Notes: a model not told the origin generated them from the sequence alone. 64,000 nt of DNA from Rhodocyclaceae bacterium (GCA_016718525.1 JADKDD010000002.1:310001-374000), one strand, 5' to 3'. Shown: positions 1 through 9,945, counted from the first letter of the stretch. Program-made: numbers and translations.

Positions 1-935
1 CGGATTTGATCAGCGACGGTCGGCAACTGGTTCATCGCGTGGCGGAAAGTTGCAGCGCCGACGATGCCCTTGGTGTACCAACTGATATGCTTGCGCGCAA
101 TTTTGACGCCGGTCTCTTCCCCGTAAAACCGGTACAACTCGGTCAAATGCAAGCGCAGGATGCGGTGAATTTCGAGCGCTGTCGGCGGCGGCAGGTGTTG
201 CCCGGTTGCCAAAAAATGCGATATCTCTCGGAACAGCCATGGCCGGCCTTGTGCCGCACGACCAATCATGACGCCGTCAGCACCCGTGTAATCCAGTACA
301 AATTTGGCTTTTTCCGGCGTCGTAATGTCACCATTGGCAATGACGGGAATGCGCACGCGCGATTTGACCTCGGCAATAGTGTCGTATTCGGCATCGCCAG
401 TGTATTGATCGGCACGGGTACGGCCGTGGATCGCGATAGCGCGGATACCGGCTTCTTCAGCAATGCGGGCAATTGCTGGCGCGTTCTTGTTTTCGCGGTT
501 CCAGCCGGTGCGGAACTTCAAGGTAACCGGAAAATCGGGCACAGCATTCACAACGGCTTCGAGGATTCTGCCGACCAAAGCTTCATCCTGCATCAACGCC
601 GACCCGGCCATGACGTTACATACCTTTTTGGCCGGACAACCCATATTGATGTCAATGATTTGCGCGCCGTGATCAATGTTGTACTTCGCGGCTTCAGCCA
701 TCATGGCTGGGTCTGCACCTGCAATCTGAACCGAAATCGGGTCAACTTCACCTTCATGGTTGGCACGCCGGAGCGTCTTTGCACTGCCATACAACAGGGA
801 GTTTGAAGTGACCATTTCAGACACCGCCAACCCGGCGCCAAGCTGTTTGCACAACTGCCTGAACGGTCGGTCAGTAACGCCTGCCATCGGCGCGACAAAC
901 AAATTATTTCGTAGCGAATGGCCGAGAAAGTTCAT
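1..935 (-). CDS. dusB: tRNA-dihydrouridine synthase B (partial, C-terminus off window)
   Basis: FMN enzyme that reduces uridine to dihydrouridine in the tRNA D-loop. The frame opens at the ATG ending at 935 and stays open to base 1, so about 311 codons are present and the C-terminus is outside the window. Near the N-terminus is the hallmark MAGVTDRPFR. It is followed by SVQIAGADP, the NMGCPAKKVC segment with the catalytic cysteine, KFRTGW, AIHGRTR, and the flavin-phosphate motifs VIANGD and GVMIGRAAQGRPW. It is the last visible gene of the minus-strand run amgK-murU-pepP-ubi-dusB and lies 91 bp beyond the ubi stop codon. In many proteobacteria fis follows dusB, but that would be off the window. 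Identity is secure. Confidence 0.96.
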   Translation of the reverse strand, partial: MNFLGHSLRNNLFVAPMAGVTDRPFRQLCKQLGAGLAVSEMVTSNSLLYGSAKTLRRANHEGEVDPISVQIAGADPAMMAEAAKYNIDHGAQIIDINMGCPAKKVCNVMAGSALMQDEALVGRILEAVVNAVPDFPVTLKFRTGWNRENKNAPAIARIAEEAGIRAIAIHGRTRADQYTGDAEYDTIAEVKSRVRIPVIANGDITTPEKAKFVLDYTGADGVMIGRAAQGRPWLFREISHFLATGQHLPPPTALEIHRILRLHLTELYRFYGEETGVKIARKHISWYTKGIVGAATFRHAMNQLPTVADQI

Positions 936-1026
936 GCGGAGTTAAACAGTAATAGGGGTTCAATCGAGCGAGGTGCGACGCGAGGGAGGGCGAATTCTAG
1001 CGCAATCCAAACCGGCATACCAAAGC

Positions 1027-2142
1027 TCACCAGCGACGTGCTCCAAACATCATGCGCCTGGCCAGAAAATTGCGCAGCGGTGGCAACATATCGAGCGCCA
1101 TCAACCCGACTCCGCGTGCCTGCGCCAATGGCTCCAACTCGCTACCAAATACCTCAATTAGTCCGTTGGTAAAGCCAATTACGCTATGCCGATCACCGCT
1201 GCGCGCCTGCGCATAAGCCTGCAGTACTTCCGGCGCGCCGGGATCACGCCGCCCACCGTTGGTAGACAATTGCCGCGAAAGCTCGCAGACGTCGCGCAAG
1301 GCTAAATTGAAACCCTGACCGGCTACAGGATGCAGCGTCTGAGCCGCATTTCCAAGCCACACCTGTCGAGCGGCAATGACCTCGTCACGCCATCGAAGCG
1401 TCAGCGGGTAACTGCTCCGGGATCCGACTGCGACAAAGTGGTGTCGTTGGCCAAAACGTGATTGCAACAAGGCAATGAACTCCCTGTCATCAAGCGCCAT
1501 GAAAGCTGCCGAATCTGACGCAGCGCAAGTGAATACCACTGAATACTCGTCGCCGAGTGGCAGCAGTGCCAACGGTCCATCGGCAGTAAAGCGCTCCCAA
1601 GCCACGTTACCATGGGCGGCACGGGTTTTCAGCGAACACAGGACAGCGGTCTGTTGGTAATCGTGGAACTGCGCTGCACCATCGGTCACACTCCCTTCCG
1701 CCCAAACGGTCAACATACTGTTTGGCACCAGTTCAGCCACATCCCCGGCCGATGCAACCCTGCTGTTGTCACGATACGGAATACCAAGCCGCCGCAATGC
1801 CTGATCGAGTGTCCCAATCAGATCTCTTGCAGGCAGCACATAGCCAAGTGCCGGTACCGCAAGGTCACTGGCTTGCATCCGCGCTCGCCCGAATTCACCG
1901 CGACGCGAAACGTGAATCGTATTGATCGGCGTAGCTGGCAGGTGTGCCCATACCCCAAGCCGTTGCAGGATCTGTTGCGAACCATATGACAACGCCAGAA
2001 CGCGCGGGTCTTGCTTGATCGCATCCCGAGCGCGTGCTTCCAGCACCGTAACGGCAACACCGGCTTCTTGAAGCGCAAGTGCCAACGCCATGCCGACTGG
2101 GCCGCCGCCCACTATCGCTACTGATGGTGTGTTATCAGCCAC
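1027..2142 (-). CDS. FAD-dependent ubiquinone-biosynthesis hydroxylase, UbiH/UbiF/VisC family
   Basis: 371-residue flavoprotein monooxygenase of the family that hydroxylates the ubiquinone ring. It starts with the Rossmann dinucleotide fold VAIVGGGPVGMALALALQ (residues 8-25) and an acidic residue ending the second strand (VTVLEAR). It has the RVLALS segment and the C-terminal FAD-ribityl motif HPVAGQGFNLALRDV. The length is slightly below the usual 380-400. Its ATG overlaps the last 8 bases of pepP, so translation is probably coupled. Which ring position it modifies (UbiH, UbiI or UbiF type) cannot be decided from sequence alone, so no symbol is given. Confidence 0.9.
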   Translation of the reverse strand: MADNTPSVAIVGGGPVGMALALALQEAGVAVTVLEARARDAIKQDPRVLALSYGSQQILQRLGVWAHLPATPINTIHVSRRGEFGRARMQASDLAVPALGYVLPARDLIGTLDQALRRLGIPYRDNSRVASAGDVAELVPNSMLTVWAEGSVTDGAAQFHDYQQTAVLCSLKTRAAHGNVAWERFTADGPLALLPLGDEYSVVFTCAASDSAAFMALDDREFIALLQSRFGQRHHFVAVGSRSSYPLTLRWRDEVIAARQVWLGNAAQTLHPVAGQGFNLALRDVCELSRQLSTNGGRRDPGAPEVLQAYAQARSGDRHSVIGFTNGLIEVFGSELEPLAQARGVGLMALDMLPPLRNFLARRMMFGARRW

Positions 2143-3445
2143 GCATTAACGCCTCAATTTCGACAATCTGCTTCGGTGCATCTTTCGACAAAACATCGCT
2201 GCCGGTCACGGTAACCGCTACGTCATCCTCTATCCGAACCCCTATGTTCCAGTACTTTTCGTCGACATGTTCTGCCGGCCTAATATAGAAACCGGGTTCC
2301 ACTGTCAGCACCATCCCGGCTTCGAGCAGACGCCAGTCGTTGCCGACTTTATAGGCGCCGACATCATGGACATCACGGCCCAACCAGTGGCTGGTACGAT
2401 GCATGTAGAACTGTTTGTAGGATCCCGACTCCAGAACACCGTCCAGTGACCCGTTGAGCAAACCCAGGTCGAGCATGCCTTGGGCCAGGACACGGGTTGC
2501 GGCCAGATGAGGAGTCATGAAATCCGCGCCGGGTTCAATACTGGCGATGGCGGCATGTTGTGCCTCCAGCACGATGGTATAAACCTCCACCTGAGGACCG
2601 CTAAATTTGCCATTGACTGGAAACGTCCGGGTGATGTCCGACGCATAAGCTTGAAACTCGCCGCCGGCATCTATCAGTAACAGATCGCCGTCCCGTAAGG
2701 TTTTGTCATTTGCAGCATAGTGCAGCACGCAGGTATTTTCGCCGCCAGCCACAATCGACGGATAGGCTGGTGCGTCACACCCCATACGGCGAAACTCATG
2801 CAGCAATTCTGCTTCAACTTCGCACTCGTTCAATCCCGGCCGGCAAACCCGCATTGCACGTGCGTGCGCAGCTGCCGAAATGCGTGCGGCCTGCCGCATC
2901 GTGGCAATCTCAACATCATCCTTTATCAGGCGCATTGCGCTGAGTTCGGCAGTGACATCCTGAATGGTTCCCGGTGCGTGTTGTCCATTTCGTGCTTGTG
3001 CGCGAACCGCTGATAACGCGCTGCTGACACGCGCGTCCCATACCGGATCCCGCCCAGTCGGATACCACACGGCGGGCTGACCTGGCATCATTTCCCCAAG
3101 TCGGCTTTCAAACTCCGTAATGGAATACGCAGCGTCAAGCAAAAACTTTTCCCGCGCGGCAGCCGGGCCAAAACGGAACCCTTCCCAAATTTCCTGTTCG
3201 ATATTTTTGTCGCGACAAAAGAGCGTGCATTGTGACGATTCCCCCACAACAATGACCAACACTGCCTCTGGTTCGTTGAAATTGGTGAGGTAGTGAAAAT
3301 TGCTATCGGGCCGGAATGAAAAAGGTACATCACCATTGCGGATCGCTTCGTTGCTGGTTGGAATAATCGCGATTCCGCCGCCTCGATTGCGTATGCGCTC
3401 AATCAGCGATTTGCGACGATGATGATGAACCGGTCTTTCCATCAT
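2135..3445 (-). CDS. pepP: Xaa-Pro aminopeptidase (aminopeptidase P)
   Basis: 436-residue dinuclear-metal M24B peptidase that removes an N-terminal residue preceding proline. Metal ligands are visible in order: the two aspartates in DAGGEFQAYASDITRTFPV, the histidine region HRTSHWLGRDVHDVG, the glutamate of VEPGFY and the glutamate of GVRIEDD. The N-terminal AMP_N domain contains PFSFRPDSNFHYLTNFNEPEAV. The open frame extends upstream, but the start at 3445 is chosen because an AAGG-type ribosome site precedes it and murU stops 8 bp earlier. A second ATG follows directly at 3442. It overlaps the ubi hydroxylase, a conserved pairing in beta- and gammaproteobacteria. Confidence 0.94.
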   Translation of the reverse strand: MMERPVHHHRRKSLIERIRNRGGGIAIIPTSNEAIRNGDVPFSFRPDSNFHYLTNFNEPEAVLVIVVGESSQCTLFCRDKNIEQEIWEGFRFGPAAAREKFLLDAAYSITEFESRLGEMMPGQPAVWYPTGRDPVWDARVSSALSAVRAQARNGQHAPGTIQDVTAELSAMRLIKDDVEIATMRQAARISAAAHARAMRVCRPGLNECEVEAELLHEFRRMGCDAPAYPSIVAGGENTCVLHYAANDKTLRDGDLLLIDAGGEFQAYASDITRTFPVNGKFSGPQVEVYTIVLEAQHAAIASIEPGADFMTPHLAATRVLAQGMLDLGLLNGSLDGVLESGSYKQFYMHRTSHWLGRDVHDVGAYKVGNDWRLLEAGMVLTVEPGFYIRPAEHVDEKYWNIGVRIEDDVAVTVTGSDVLSKDAPKQIVEIEALMRG

Positions 3446-3452
3446 GCAAGTT

Positions 3453-4157
3453 TCAACCTTGGGTCGCGACGGACAGTTTGGCATCCAACGCTGCCAATCG
3501 CTCCGGGGTACCCACGTCAATCCAGGCACCTGAATGAAGTTCTGCGCTGACTTTGTTTTGATTCATCGCCTTGACCAGCAACGGTGCCAGTTTGGCGCGG
3601 GTTCCGGGAATGACTTCGGCAAATAGTTCAGGGCGATAAACACCAATTCCTGAAAAGGTGTATCGGGTACCCGGGTCTGCCGTCGTGTCTGTTCCAATTG
3701 CGCCAACGGAGCTTCCGTTGAAAATGAAATCGCCGTCTGGATGTTGTGGCGGATTCGGCACCAATACCAGGTGTGCCAATTGTCCAGCATTCAATCCAGG
3801 TAAGGCCAAGCGAGGATTCCAATCGCAAAATATATCCCCATTGATCACCAGAAATGGTGCCGCTCCCAGCAAAGGAATTGCCTGAGCAATGCCACCTGCT
3901 GTTTCCAAAGCTCCCTCCGGTTCCGCTGAATACCTGATGTTCAGGTTCCAGCGCTCACCATCACCGAGTGCCGATTCAATACGCTCACCCAGGTGTGCAT
4001 GATTCACGACTACCTCGGAAAAACCGGCTTCGGCAAGTCGCTCCAAATGCCAGACGATCAATGGTTTGCCACCGACTTGCAAAAGTGGCTTGGGGCAGGT
4101 ATCCGTTAGTGGCCGCATTCGCTCACCACGCCCTGCCGCGAGAATCATGGCTTTCAT
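3453..4157 (-). CDS. murU: N-acetylmuramate-1-phosphate uridylyltransferase (MurU-like)
   Basis: 234-residue nucleotidyltransferase that makes UDP-MurNAc from MurNAc-1-phosphate and UTP in the cell-wall recycling route bypassing de novo MurA/MurB. It has the GlmU/RmlA-type glycine-rich loop AAGRGERMRPLT (residues 7-18), lysine 23 of PKPLL, the metal-binding aspartate of VINGD (residue 108) and a C-terminal WIDVGTPERL motif. The start at 4157 shares one base with the amgK stop (TGATG), which indicates translational coupling. Adjacency to an AmgK kinase makes MurU more likely than a generic NDP-sugar pyrophosphorylase. Confidence 0.88.
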   Translation of the reverse strand: MKAMILAAGRGERMRPLTDTCPKPLLQVGGKPLIVWHLERLAEAGFSEVVVNHAHLGERIESALGDGERWNLNIRYSAEPEGALETAGGIAQAIPLLGAAPFLVINGDIFCDWNPRLALPGLNAGQLAHLVLVPNPPQHPDGDFIFNGSSVGAIGTDTTADPGTRYTFSGIGVYRPELFAEVIPGTRAKLAPLLVKAMNQNKVSAELHSGAWIDVGTPERLAALDAKLSVATQG

Positions 4158-5152
4158 CAAAAGGTGAGGCCGCTTTGCGATGTGGTCCCCTGGACCCGAT
4201 CCAACAAATGCATCAAAAATCGCAGTTCGCCGTAACGTTCGCTCGCTTTTCGCACATAGCTCATTACACGCGGCAATTCTTTCAGGTAGGCATCTTTCCC
4301 ATCGCGATGAAACAAGCGGGCAAAAATTCCCAGCACCTTCAGGTGCCGTTGCACGCCCATCCATTCGTAGTCCTCGAAGTACTTTGCGAAATCGGCTGGC
4401 AGCGCGACCCCGCAGGCGCGTGCGCGTTCCCAATAACGAATCAGCCAATCCAGCGTTTGTTCTTCGTCCCATTGAATGTAGGCGTCCTTGAGCAAGGAAA
4501 CAACGTCGTAACTGGCTGGTCCCCAAACCGCATCCTGAAAATCAATGACTCCAGGATTGGGTTCGGTCAGCATCAGGTTGCGTGAATGGTAGTCGCGATG
4601 GACGAAAACACGAGTTTCCGAAAGATTGCGCTGAATAATCCGGTCAAACAGCTTGTTCAACTTTTCCAAATCGTCATTGCTCAGTGCGACCTGGTGATGT
4701 TTCAGCAAAAACCATTCCGGGAAAAGATCCAGCTCACGGCGCAATAGCGCAGCATCGTAGTCCGGCAGTCCGGCTGGTCTGGCGATCGTTTGAATGGTGA
4801 CCAACGTCGACAATGCGTCCGTATACATGGCATTCGCATTGTCCTGGCTCAGGCGCTGCAAAAAAGTTGTTTCGCCTAAATCCGAAATCAACAAAAACCC
4901 GGAATGCAAATTTTCTGCTTCGACCGCTGGTACATGGACCCCCGCAGCGTGTAATTGGCGCTGTACCGATAGCCACGGGCCAACATCCTCATGCGCTGGA
5001 GGAGCATCCATCACAATGCGGGTGGGGTTGCCGGCGACAATTACGCGGAAATAACGGCGAAAACTGGCATCTGCCGATGCCGGAGTCAGGGCCACTTCCT
5101 GGCCCGGAAAAAGCTCAGCGAGCCAAGCCTGGATGTGCTGTTGGCGGTTCAT
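4157..5152 (-). CDS. amgK: anomeric MurNAc/GlcNAc kinase (AmgK)
   Basis: 331-residue aminoglycoside-phosphotransferase-fold kinase that phosphorylates C1 of N-acetylmuramate or N-acetylglucosamine. It supplies MurU with MurNAc-1-phosphate. The catalytic loop reads VHRDYHSRNLML, and the metal-binding aspartate follows in GVIDFQDAVWGPASYDVVSLL. A C-terminal helical region is typical of the family. The start at 5152 (MNRQQHIQAW) is preferred over the longer open frame because the extra N-terminal residues are not family-like. The gene faces lptD across 159 bp, which must hold both promoters. The amgK-murU pair is associated with intrinsic fosfomycin tolerance in other bacteria; that is family knowledge, not something shown here. 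Confidence 0.9.
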   Translation of the reverse strand: MNRQQHIQAWLAELFPGQEVALTPASADASFRRYFRVIVAGNPTRIVMDAPPAHEDVGPWLSVQRQLHAAGVHVPAVEAENLHSGFLLISDLGETTFLQRLSQDNANAMYTDALSTLVTIQTIARPAGLPDYDAALLRRELDLFPEWFLLKHHQVALSNDDLEKLNKLFDRIIQRNLSETRVFVHRDYHSRNLMLTEPNPGVIDFQDAVWGPASYDVVSLLKDAYIQWDEEQTLDWLIRYWERARACGVALPADFAKYFEDYEWMGVQRHLKVLGIFARLFHRDGKDAYLKELPRVMSYVRKASERYGELRFLMHLLDRVQGTTSQSGLTF

Positions 5153-5311
5153 TAAATATCCTGAAAACAAAGCCCGACAGGCGAGCAGTGGGGCTACCGC
5201 CCGAGGCGAAATGTTATTATTCTCAAATTCTAGCATCGCACCTTATGGAGGTCGTATGTACAAACCGCTTACGCCGCCTTTGCACTAACCTCCTACCGCG
5301 TTAAATCAGGA

Positions 5312-7630
5312 ATGTCATTTCCCCTACACGGACAATTCAGTCTTGTCGCTTGCGTCATTTTTTGCCTGACTCTCTCATCAGCGGTCAACTCGGCACCGTC
5401 AATCAGTGCGGAGCTGGCAGAGAGTCAAATCGTTCAAGCACAATCTGATGTCGCGCAACGCACGACCATCGTCGCGGACCAGATATCCGGCACCACGGAT
5501 ACCGAAACGCGCGCTACCGGAGGTGTCGAGCTCAGCAAGCCTGGAGTACTGCTTAAAGCTGATCAACTGACCCATACGCAGAGTCGAGATGAAGCGGACG
5601 CAACTGGTAATGTCGTCCTCATCGGTGTGCGCGAACAAATCAGCGGCCCCCATGTGCGCCTGGGGCTAACCGATAGCATCGGTTTTTTTGAGCAACCGAC
5701 TTATGAAATTAGCTCAAGCCGCCCGCCGGATCCTTTGGCGAATCCGGCGTTTGATCAAACCATCGTCGCCCATGGAACGGCTGAGCGACTCGAGTTCGCC
5801 GGCAAGGGCCGTTACGAGTTGACCAATGCGACCTATAGCACATGTAAATCCGGTGCCAATGGCGAGATCGACTGGTTTGCCCGTGCGGGACGACTGAACA
5901 TTGATCAAAATGCAGACTTGGGTAGCGGTCGTGATGTCACTGTCTATTTTCAAGGCGTGCCGATTCTTTACACGCCCTGGCTATCGTTTCCGCTTTCCAA
6001 TCAGCGCCAAAGCGGCTTGCTGACGCCAACGATCGGCTCAACCAGCAAAAGCGGTTTCGAGTACACGCAACCGTACTACTGGAATATTGCGCCCGATATG
6101 GATGCGACTTTTTCTCCGCGCTTGATGAGCAAGCGCGGAGTGCTGTTGGGTAGCGAGTTTCGCTATCTTGACCCCAGCTATCACGGCCAAGCGCGATATG
6201 AGTACCTGCCGGACGACCATCTGACACACACCAACCGCTATGCATACGCACTCACCCACGCACAGCAGTTCGCTCCGGGACTAAACGGGAGCGTTACGAT
6301 GAATGGTGTTTCTGACGACACTTATTTCAGTGACCTTTCGACTCGTTTGGCTGTCACGTCGCAGGTTAACCTGTTGCGTCAGGGCACGTTGAGTTATGCC
6401 GGTACGTGGTGGTCGGCTACCTTATTGAGTCAGTCTTTTCAGACCTTGCAGGATCCGCTGTTGCCCCCCGTCACCATCCCCTACAAGATGCTGCCGAAGT
6501 TCAGTGTCAATGCCGTGCGCGCAGATTTGCCATTTGGTGCCGTGTTTTCGGCGCAAGGTGAAGCTGTGCGATTTCAAAGTGGTACCAGCACGGATGTGAA
6601 TGGCAGTCGCTTTACCTTGTATCCGCAAGTGGCGTTGCCGATGCAAATTTCAGCATTGTCGCTGACGCCCAAAGTGGGTTACCTGGCAACCAAGTATTCA
6701 ATCAACAATTTTTCTGGATCGGGCATGCCCGACCATCCCAGCATCAGCGTGCCGATCATGAGTGTTGACTCGACGGTGGTGTTTGAACGGGACATCGATT
6801 GGACAACCGGGCCGTTGTTGCAGACGCTGGAACCCCGCGTCTATTACGTTTATATCCCTTACCGCAATCAAAACCAGATTCCGGTATTCGACACCGGAAA
6901 TGCTGACTTTAATTTTGCACAAATGTTTGCCGAGAACCGCTTTGCCGGCGGTGATCGCATCGGCGATGCCAATCAAATCACCGGTGTACTTACGTCCAGA
7001 CTCATCGATCCAGCTACCGGGGCTGAGGTTGTACGGGGCAGCTTTGGCCAGCGTTTGTATTTCTCGACGCAGCAAGTTGGTTTGCCGGGAGAAACCTTGG
7101 TTAACAATCGCAGGACAGATTTTCTGGGTGAAATTTCCCTTCAGGTGCTTGCCCATACGACGGGGACGACCGCATGGCAATACAATTCTCAACTCAAACA
7201 AACGGAACGTTTCAATATTGGCCTGCAATACCGGCCGGAAACCGGGAAAATACTGAACACCAGTTATCGTTACACACATGCCGACTCGACCAATGGACAG
7301 CCAGGTGTCAGTCAGATCGATGTCTCCGGACATTGGCCTCTGTCAGGGAACTGGCAGGCGGTTGGCCGATACAATTACTCCTTTCAGGGCAACCGCATCG
7401 TCGAGGCGCTGGGCGGACTGGAATATGGTGAAGGCTGCTGGGCCGTGCGTTTTGTAACCCAACGCCTGGCAACACAAACGCAAGACTCGACAACCGCTTT
7501 TTTCGTACAACTTGAACTGAACGGACTCTCAAGACTCGGATCCAATCCATTGGAAACGCTTAAGCGCTCCATTCCTGGCTATGGCATCATCAATCAACCT
7601 TCGGCAGATCCTGCCTTTTCTGCCAACTAA
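5312..7630 (+). CDS. lptD: LPS-assembly outer-membrane protein LptD
   Basis: 772-residue outer-membrane beta-barrel that, with LptE, inserts lipopolysaccharide into the outer leaflet. A signal peptide (LVACVIFCLTLSSAVNS, about residues 10-27) is followed by an LptA/OstA-like periplasmic beta-jellyroll (about residues 50-160, with TRATGGVELSKPGVLLKADQL). The long C-terminal LptD barrel contains motifs such as YFQGVPILYTPWLSFPL and SGFEYTQPYYWNIAPDMDAT. The C-terminus has several aromatic-rich strands. It is followed after 4 bp by surA, whose product is needed for LptD assembly. Confidence 0.95.
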   Translation: MSFPLHGQFSLVACVIFCLTLSSAVNSAPSISAELAESQIVQAQSDVAQRTTIVADQISGTTDTETRATGGVELSKPGVLLKADQLTHTQSRDEADATGNVVLIGVREQISGPHVRLGLTDSIGFFEQPTYEISSSRPPDPLANPAFDQTIVAHGTAERLEFAGKGRYELTNATYSTCKSGANGEIDWFARAGRLNIDQNADLGSGRDVTVYFQGVPILYTPWLSFPLSNQRQSGLLTPTIGSTSKSGFEYTQPYYWNIAPDMDATFSPRLMSKRGVLLGSEFRYLDPSYHGQARYEYLPDDHLTHTNRYAYALTHAQQFAPGLNGSVTMNGVSDDTYFSDLSTRLAVTSQVNLLRQGTLSYAGTWWSATLLSQSFQTLQDPLLPPVTIPYKMLPKFSVNAVRADLPFGAVFSAQGEAVRFQSGTSTDVNGSRFTLYPQVALPMQISALSLTPKVGYLATKYSINNFSGSGMPDHPSISVPIMSVDSTVVFERDIDWTTGPLLQTLEPRVYYVYIPYRNQNQIPVFDTGNADFNFAQMFAENRFAGGDRIGDANQITGVLTSRLIDPATGAEVVRGSFGQRLYFSTQQVGLPGETLVNNRRTDFLGEISLQVLAHTTGTTAWQYNSQLKQTERFNIGLQYRPETGKILNTSYRYTHADSTNGQPGVSQIDVSGHWPLSGNWQAVGRYNYSFQGNRIVEALGGLEYGEGCWAVRFVTQRLATQTQDSTTAFFVQLELNGLSRLGSNPLETLKRSIPGYGIINQPSADPAFSAN

Positions 7631-7634
7631 AACT

Positions 7635-8963
7635 ATGACCATTCACCACACTACTTTCTCGTTGTCCAAGATCATCCCGCTCGGGTTGCTGGTCGTTTCT
7701 TTTTCGGTCTGCGCCCAAACACCGCGGGTAGCTCCCCGGGACATCGACCGGATCATAGCGGTAGTGAATGACCAGGCGATCACCTACCTTGAGCATCGCA
7801 GCCGCTTGGCAACGGTTGAACGCCAGCTACGCAGTCAGAATGTCCAATTGCCGCCGCCTGAAGTGCTCGAAAAGCAACTGCTGGATCGAATGATCAGTGA
7901 CCGGGTTCAGTTGCAGCTCGCCGCAGAGACCGGATTGCGAGTGGCTGATATTGAAGTTGATGCGGCATTGCGGCGAATTGCGGACAGCAATCGATTAGGC
8001 TTGGAAGAATTTCGCGCAGCCTTGCTGAAAGACGGTGTGACATGGAGCAAGTTCCGCGAAGACATTCGCGATGAAATGACCCTGGCGCGCCTGCGTGAAA
8101 GGGAGGTGGAAAATCGCATTGCGATTTCCGAAGGCGAAATCGATAACTACCTTGCCAATCCGCCTACCACAGTTGACAATAACCCCGAGGTATTGCTGTC
8201 GCACATTCTGGTTCGCGTGCCGGAGCAAGTGACGCCTGATCAACTCATGCGTATCGGCGTTCGCGCTCAGGCCGCGTTGGATCAAATTCGCCGTGGCGAA
8301 GATTTTGCGCGAGTTGCTGCCAGCTACTCAGATGCGCCGGACGGACTGTCCGGCGGCGCGATGAGTATGCGTCCGATGGACCGATTGCCGCCGCTGTACG
8401 CAGAAGCTGTCAAGAAAATGCAACCCGGTTCAGTCAGTGAAATTTTGCGCAGTCCAGCCGGATTTCATATTGTGAAACTTGTTGAACGGCGCGGCGTAAA
8501 CAAGTTGGCGCAGGCCGGTGTCAAGCAGTACAAGGCGCGCCATATCCTGATCAAAGTATCGGACTTGGTACCGGCAGAGGAAGCCAAGCGCAAAATCATG
8601 GAGATTAAAGTGAAGCTCGATGCCGGCGCTGACTTTGCCGAAATTGCACGCAAATTTTCGGAAGATACCTCCGCTGTCAAGGGAGGTGATTTAGGAGTGC
8701 TCTATCAGGGTGACACCGTGCCGGAATTCGAGCGGGCAATGGACACGTTGGGGATATTTCAAATCAGTGAGCCGGTGCAGTCCCAGTTTGGCTACCATAT
8801 CATTCAAGTGCAGGAACGTCGTACCGAAGAAATCTCTCTGGAACGCAAGCGCGGACAGGTACGCCTGATCCTGCGTGAGCGGAAATCTGACGAAGCCTAT
8901 CAGGACTGGATCCGTCAAATGCGTGATCGCGCATATGTTGAGATACGTACTGACGAACGCTGA
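7635..8963 (+). CDS. surA: periplasmic chaperone/peptidyl-prolyl isomerase SurA
   Basis: 442-residue outer-membrane-protein chaperone. It has a signal sequence (IIPLGLLVVSFSVCAQT) and an N-terminal SurA_N domain (DRIIAVVNDQAITYLEHRSRL, about residues 33-150). Two parvulin domains follow, marked by VLLSHILV...DGLSGGAMSMRPMDRLPP and ARHILIKV...VKGGDLGVLYQGDTVPEFE, and then a C-terminal helix. The ATG at 7635 is preferred to an upstream in-frame start because it lies 4 bp after the lptD stop and begins directly before the signal peptide. The neighbourhood lptD-surA-pdxA-rsmA is the classical one. Confidence 0.95.
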   Translation: MTIHHTTFSLSKIIPLGLLVVSFSVCAQTPRVAPRDIDRIIAVVNDQAITYLEHRSRLATVERQLRSQNVQLPPPEVLEKQLLDRMISDRVQLQLAAETGLRVADIEVDAALRRIADSNRLGLEEFRAALLKDGVTWSKFREDIRDEMTLARLREREVENRIAISEGEIDNYLANPPTTVDNNPEVLLSHILVRVPEQVTPDQLMRIGVRAQAALDQIRRGEDFARVAASYSDAPDGLSGGAMSMRPMDRLPPLYAEAVKKMQPGSVSEILRSPAGFHIVKLVERRGVNKLAQAGVKQYKARHILIKVSDLVPAEEAKRKIMEIKVKLDAGADFAEIARKFSEDTSAVKGGDLGVLYQGDTVPEFERAMDTLGIFQISEPVQSQFGYHIIQVQERRTEEISLERKRGQVRLILRERKSDEAYQDWIRQMRDRAYVEIRTDER

Positions 8964-8989
8964 TTGCGCTCGCAAAGGTGAGTGCGGGA

Positions 8990-9943
8990 ATGGTCTCAGC
9001 TGCCCCAATTGTCATTACCAGCGGTGAACCTGCCGGCATCGGTCCGGACATCTGTCTGCAGTTGCAGCAACGCAAATGGCCGGTCCCACTGGTCATTCTG
9101 GGCAACCGGGAATTGCTTCAGGATCGAGCGCGCGTGTTTGGCATCAACCATACCGACTTGGCGATTGACTCGCTTCCTCTTTGCGCGCCGTGCATTGCCG
9201 GCGTATTGAATTCCTCAAATTCGGATTACGTCTTGCGCATGCTCGACACTGCCATTGACGGTTGTGTCTCAGGCAAATACTCGGCAATGGTTACTGCACC
9301 AGTGCATAAGGGCATCATCAATGATGCGGGAATTCCCTTTAGCGGGCATACCGAATATCTTGCGGCAAAGACCTCGACACCGCGCGTAGTGATGATGCTG
9401 GCAGGTGCCGGATTACGTGTTGCGTTGGCAACAACGCATTTGGCGCTAAAGGACGTTGCTCCCGCCCTCACGCAAGAACACCTCGAAACCAGTTTGCGTA
9501 TCCTCCACGCGGAACTGATTTTGAAATTCGGGATTTCCCGACCCAGGATTCTGGTCGCCGGGCTCAATCCCCATGCCGGCGAAAGCGGCCACATGGGTCG
9601 CGAAGAAATCGAAACGATCTCACCAGTATTGGAGCGTCTGCGTCAAGAAGGAATGAATTTGGTTGGACCGCTACCGGCAGATACGCTGTTTACCAGGAAG
9701 GTCTTGTCAAATTCCGATGCGCAGCTGGCGATGTATCACGACCAAGGTCTCGCGGTCTTGAAGTACGCGGCCTTCGACGAAGGCGTCAACATTACGCTCG
9801 GTCTGCCCATCATTCGCACCTCGGTAGACCACGGCACCGCGCTAGACCTGGCTGGTAGCGGTAAAGCGTCCGCGACCAGTTTGTTCGCGGCAGTGGAATG
9901 TGCAATTGCCATGGTTCAAGGCAGAACGGCATTGGCGGCTTAG
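8990..9943 (+). CDS. pdxA: 4-hydroxythreonine-4-phosphate dehydrogenase
   Basis: 317-residue NAD-dependent enzyme of pyridoxal 5'-phosphate synthesis. It oxidises 4-phosphohydroxy-L-threonine to the aminoketone used by PdxJ. Visible hallmarks are ITSGEPAGIGPD at the N-terminus, APVHKGIINDAGIPFSGHTEYLA with a metal-binding histidine, LNPHAGESGHMGREE, and the C-terminal MYHDQGLAVLKY and RTSVDHGTALDLAGSGKA. The ATG at 8990 is chosen over the GTG at 8978 because AAAGGTG lies 9 bp upstream of it. The gene follows surA by 26 bp in the same direction. Confidence 0.94.
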   Translation: MVSAAPIVITSGEPAGIGPDICLQLQQRKWPVPLVILGNRELLQDRARVFGINHTDLAIDSLPLCAPCIAGVLNSSNSDYVLRMLDTAIDGCVSGKYSAMVTAPVHKGIINDAGIPFSGHTEYLAAKTSTPRVVMMLAGAGLRVALATTHLALKDVAPALTQEHLETSLRILHAELILKFGISRPRILVAGLNPHAGESGHMGREEIETISPVLERLRQEGMNLVGPLPADTLFTRKVLSNSDAQLAMYHDQGLAVLKYAAFDEGVNITLGLPIIRTSVDHGTALDLAGSGKASATSLFAAVECAIAMVQGRTALAA

Positions 9944-9945
9944 CG

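Noticed and set aside
6..806. 266-codon plus-strand open frame at the left end
   Set aside because: It lies antisense to dusB, whose motifs are unmistakable on the minus strand; the plus-strand translation has no family-like motif.
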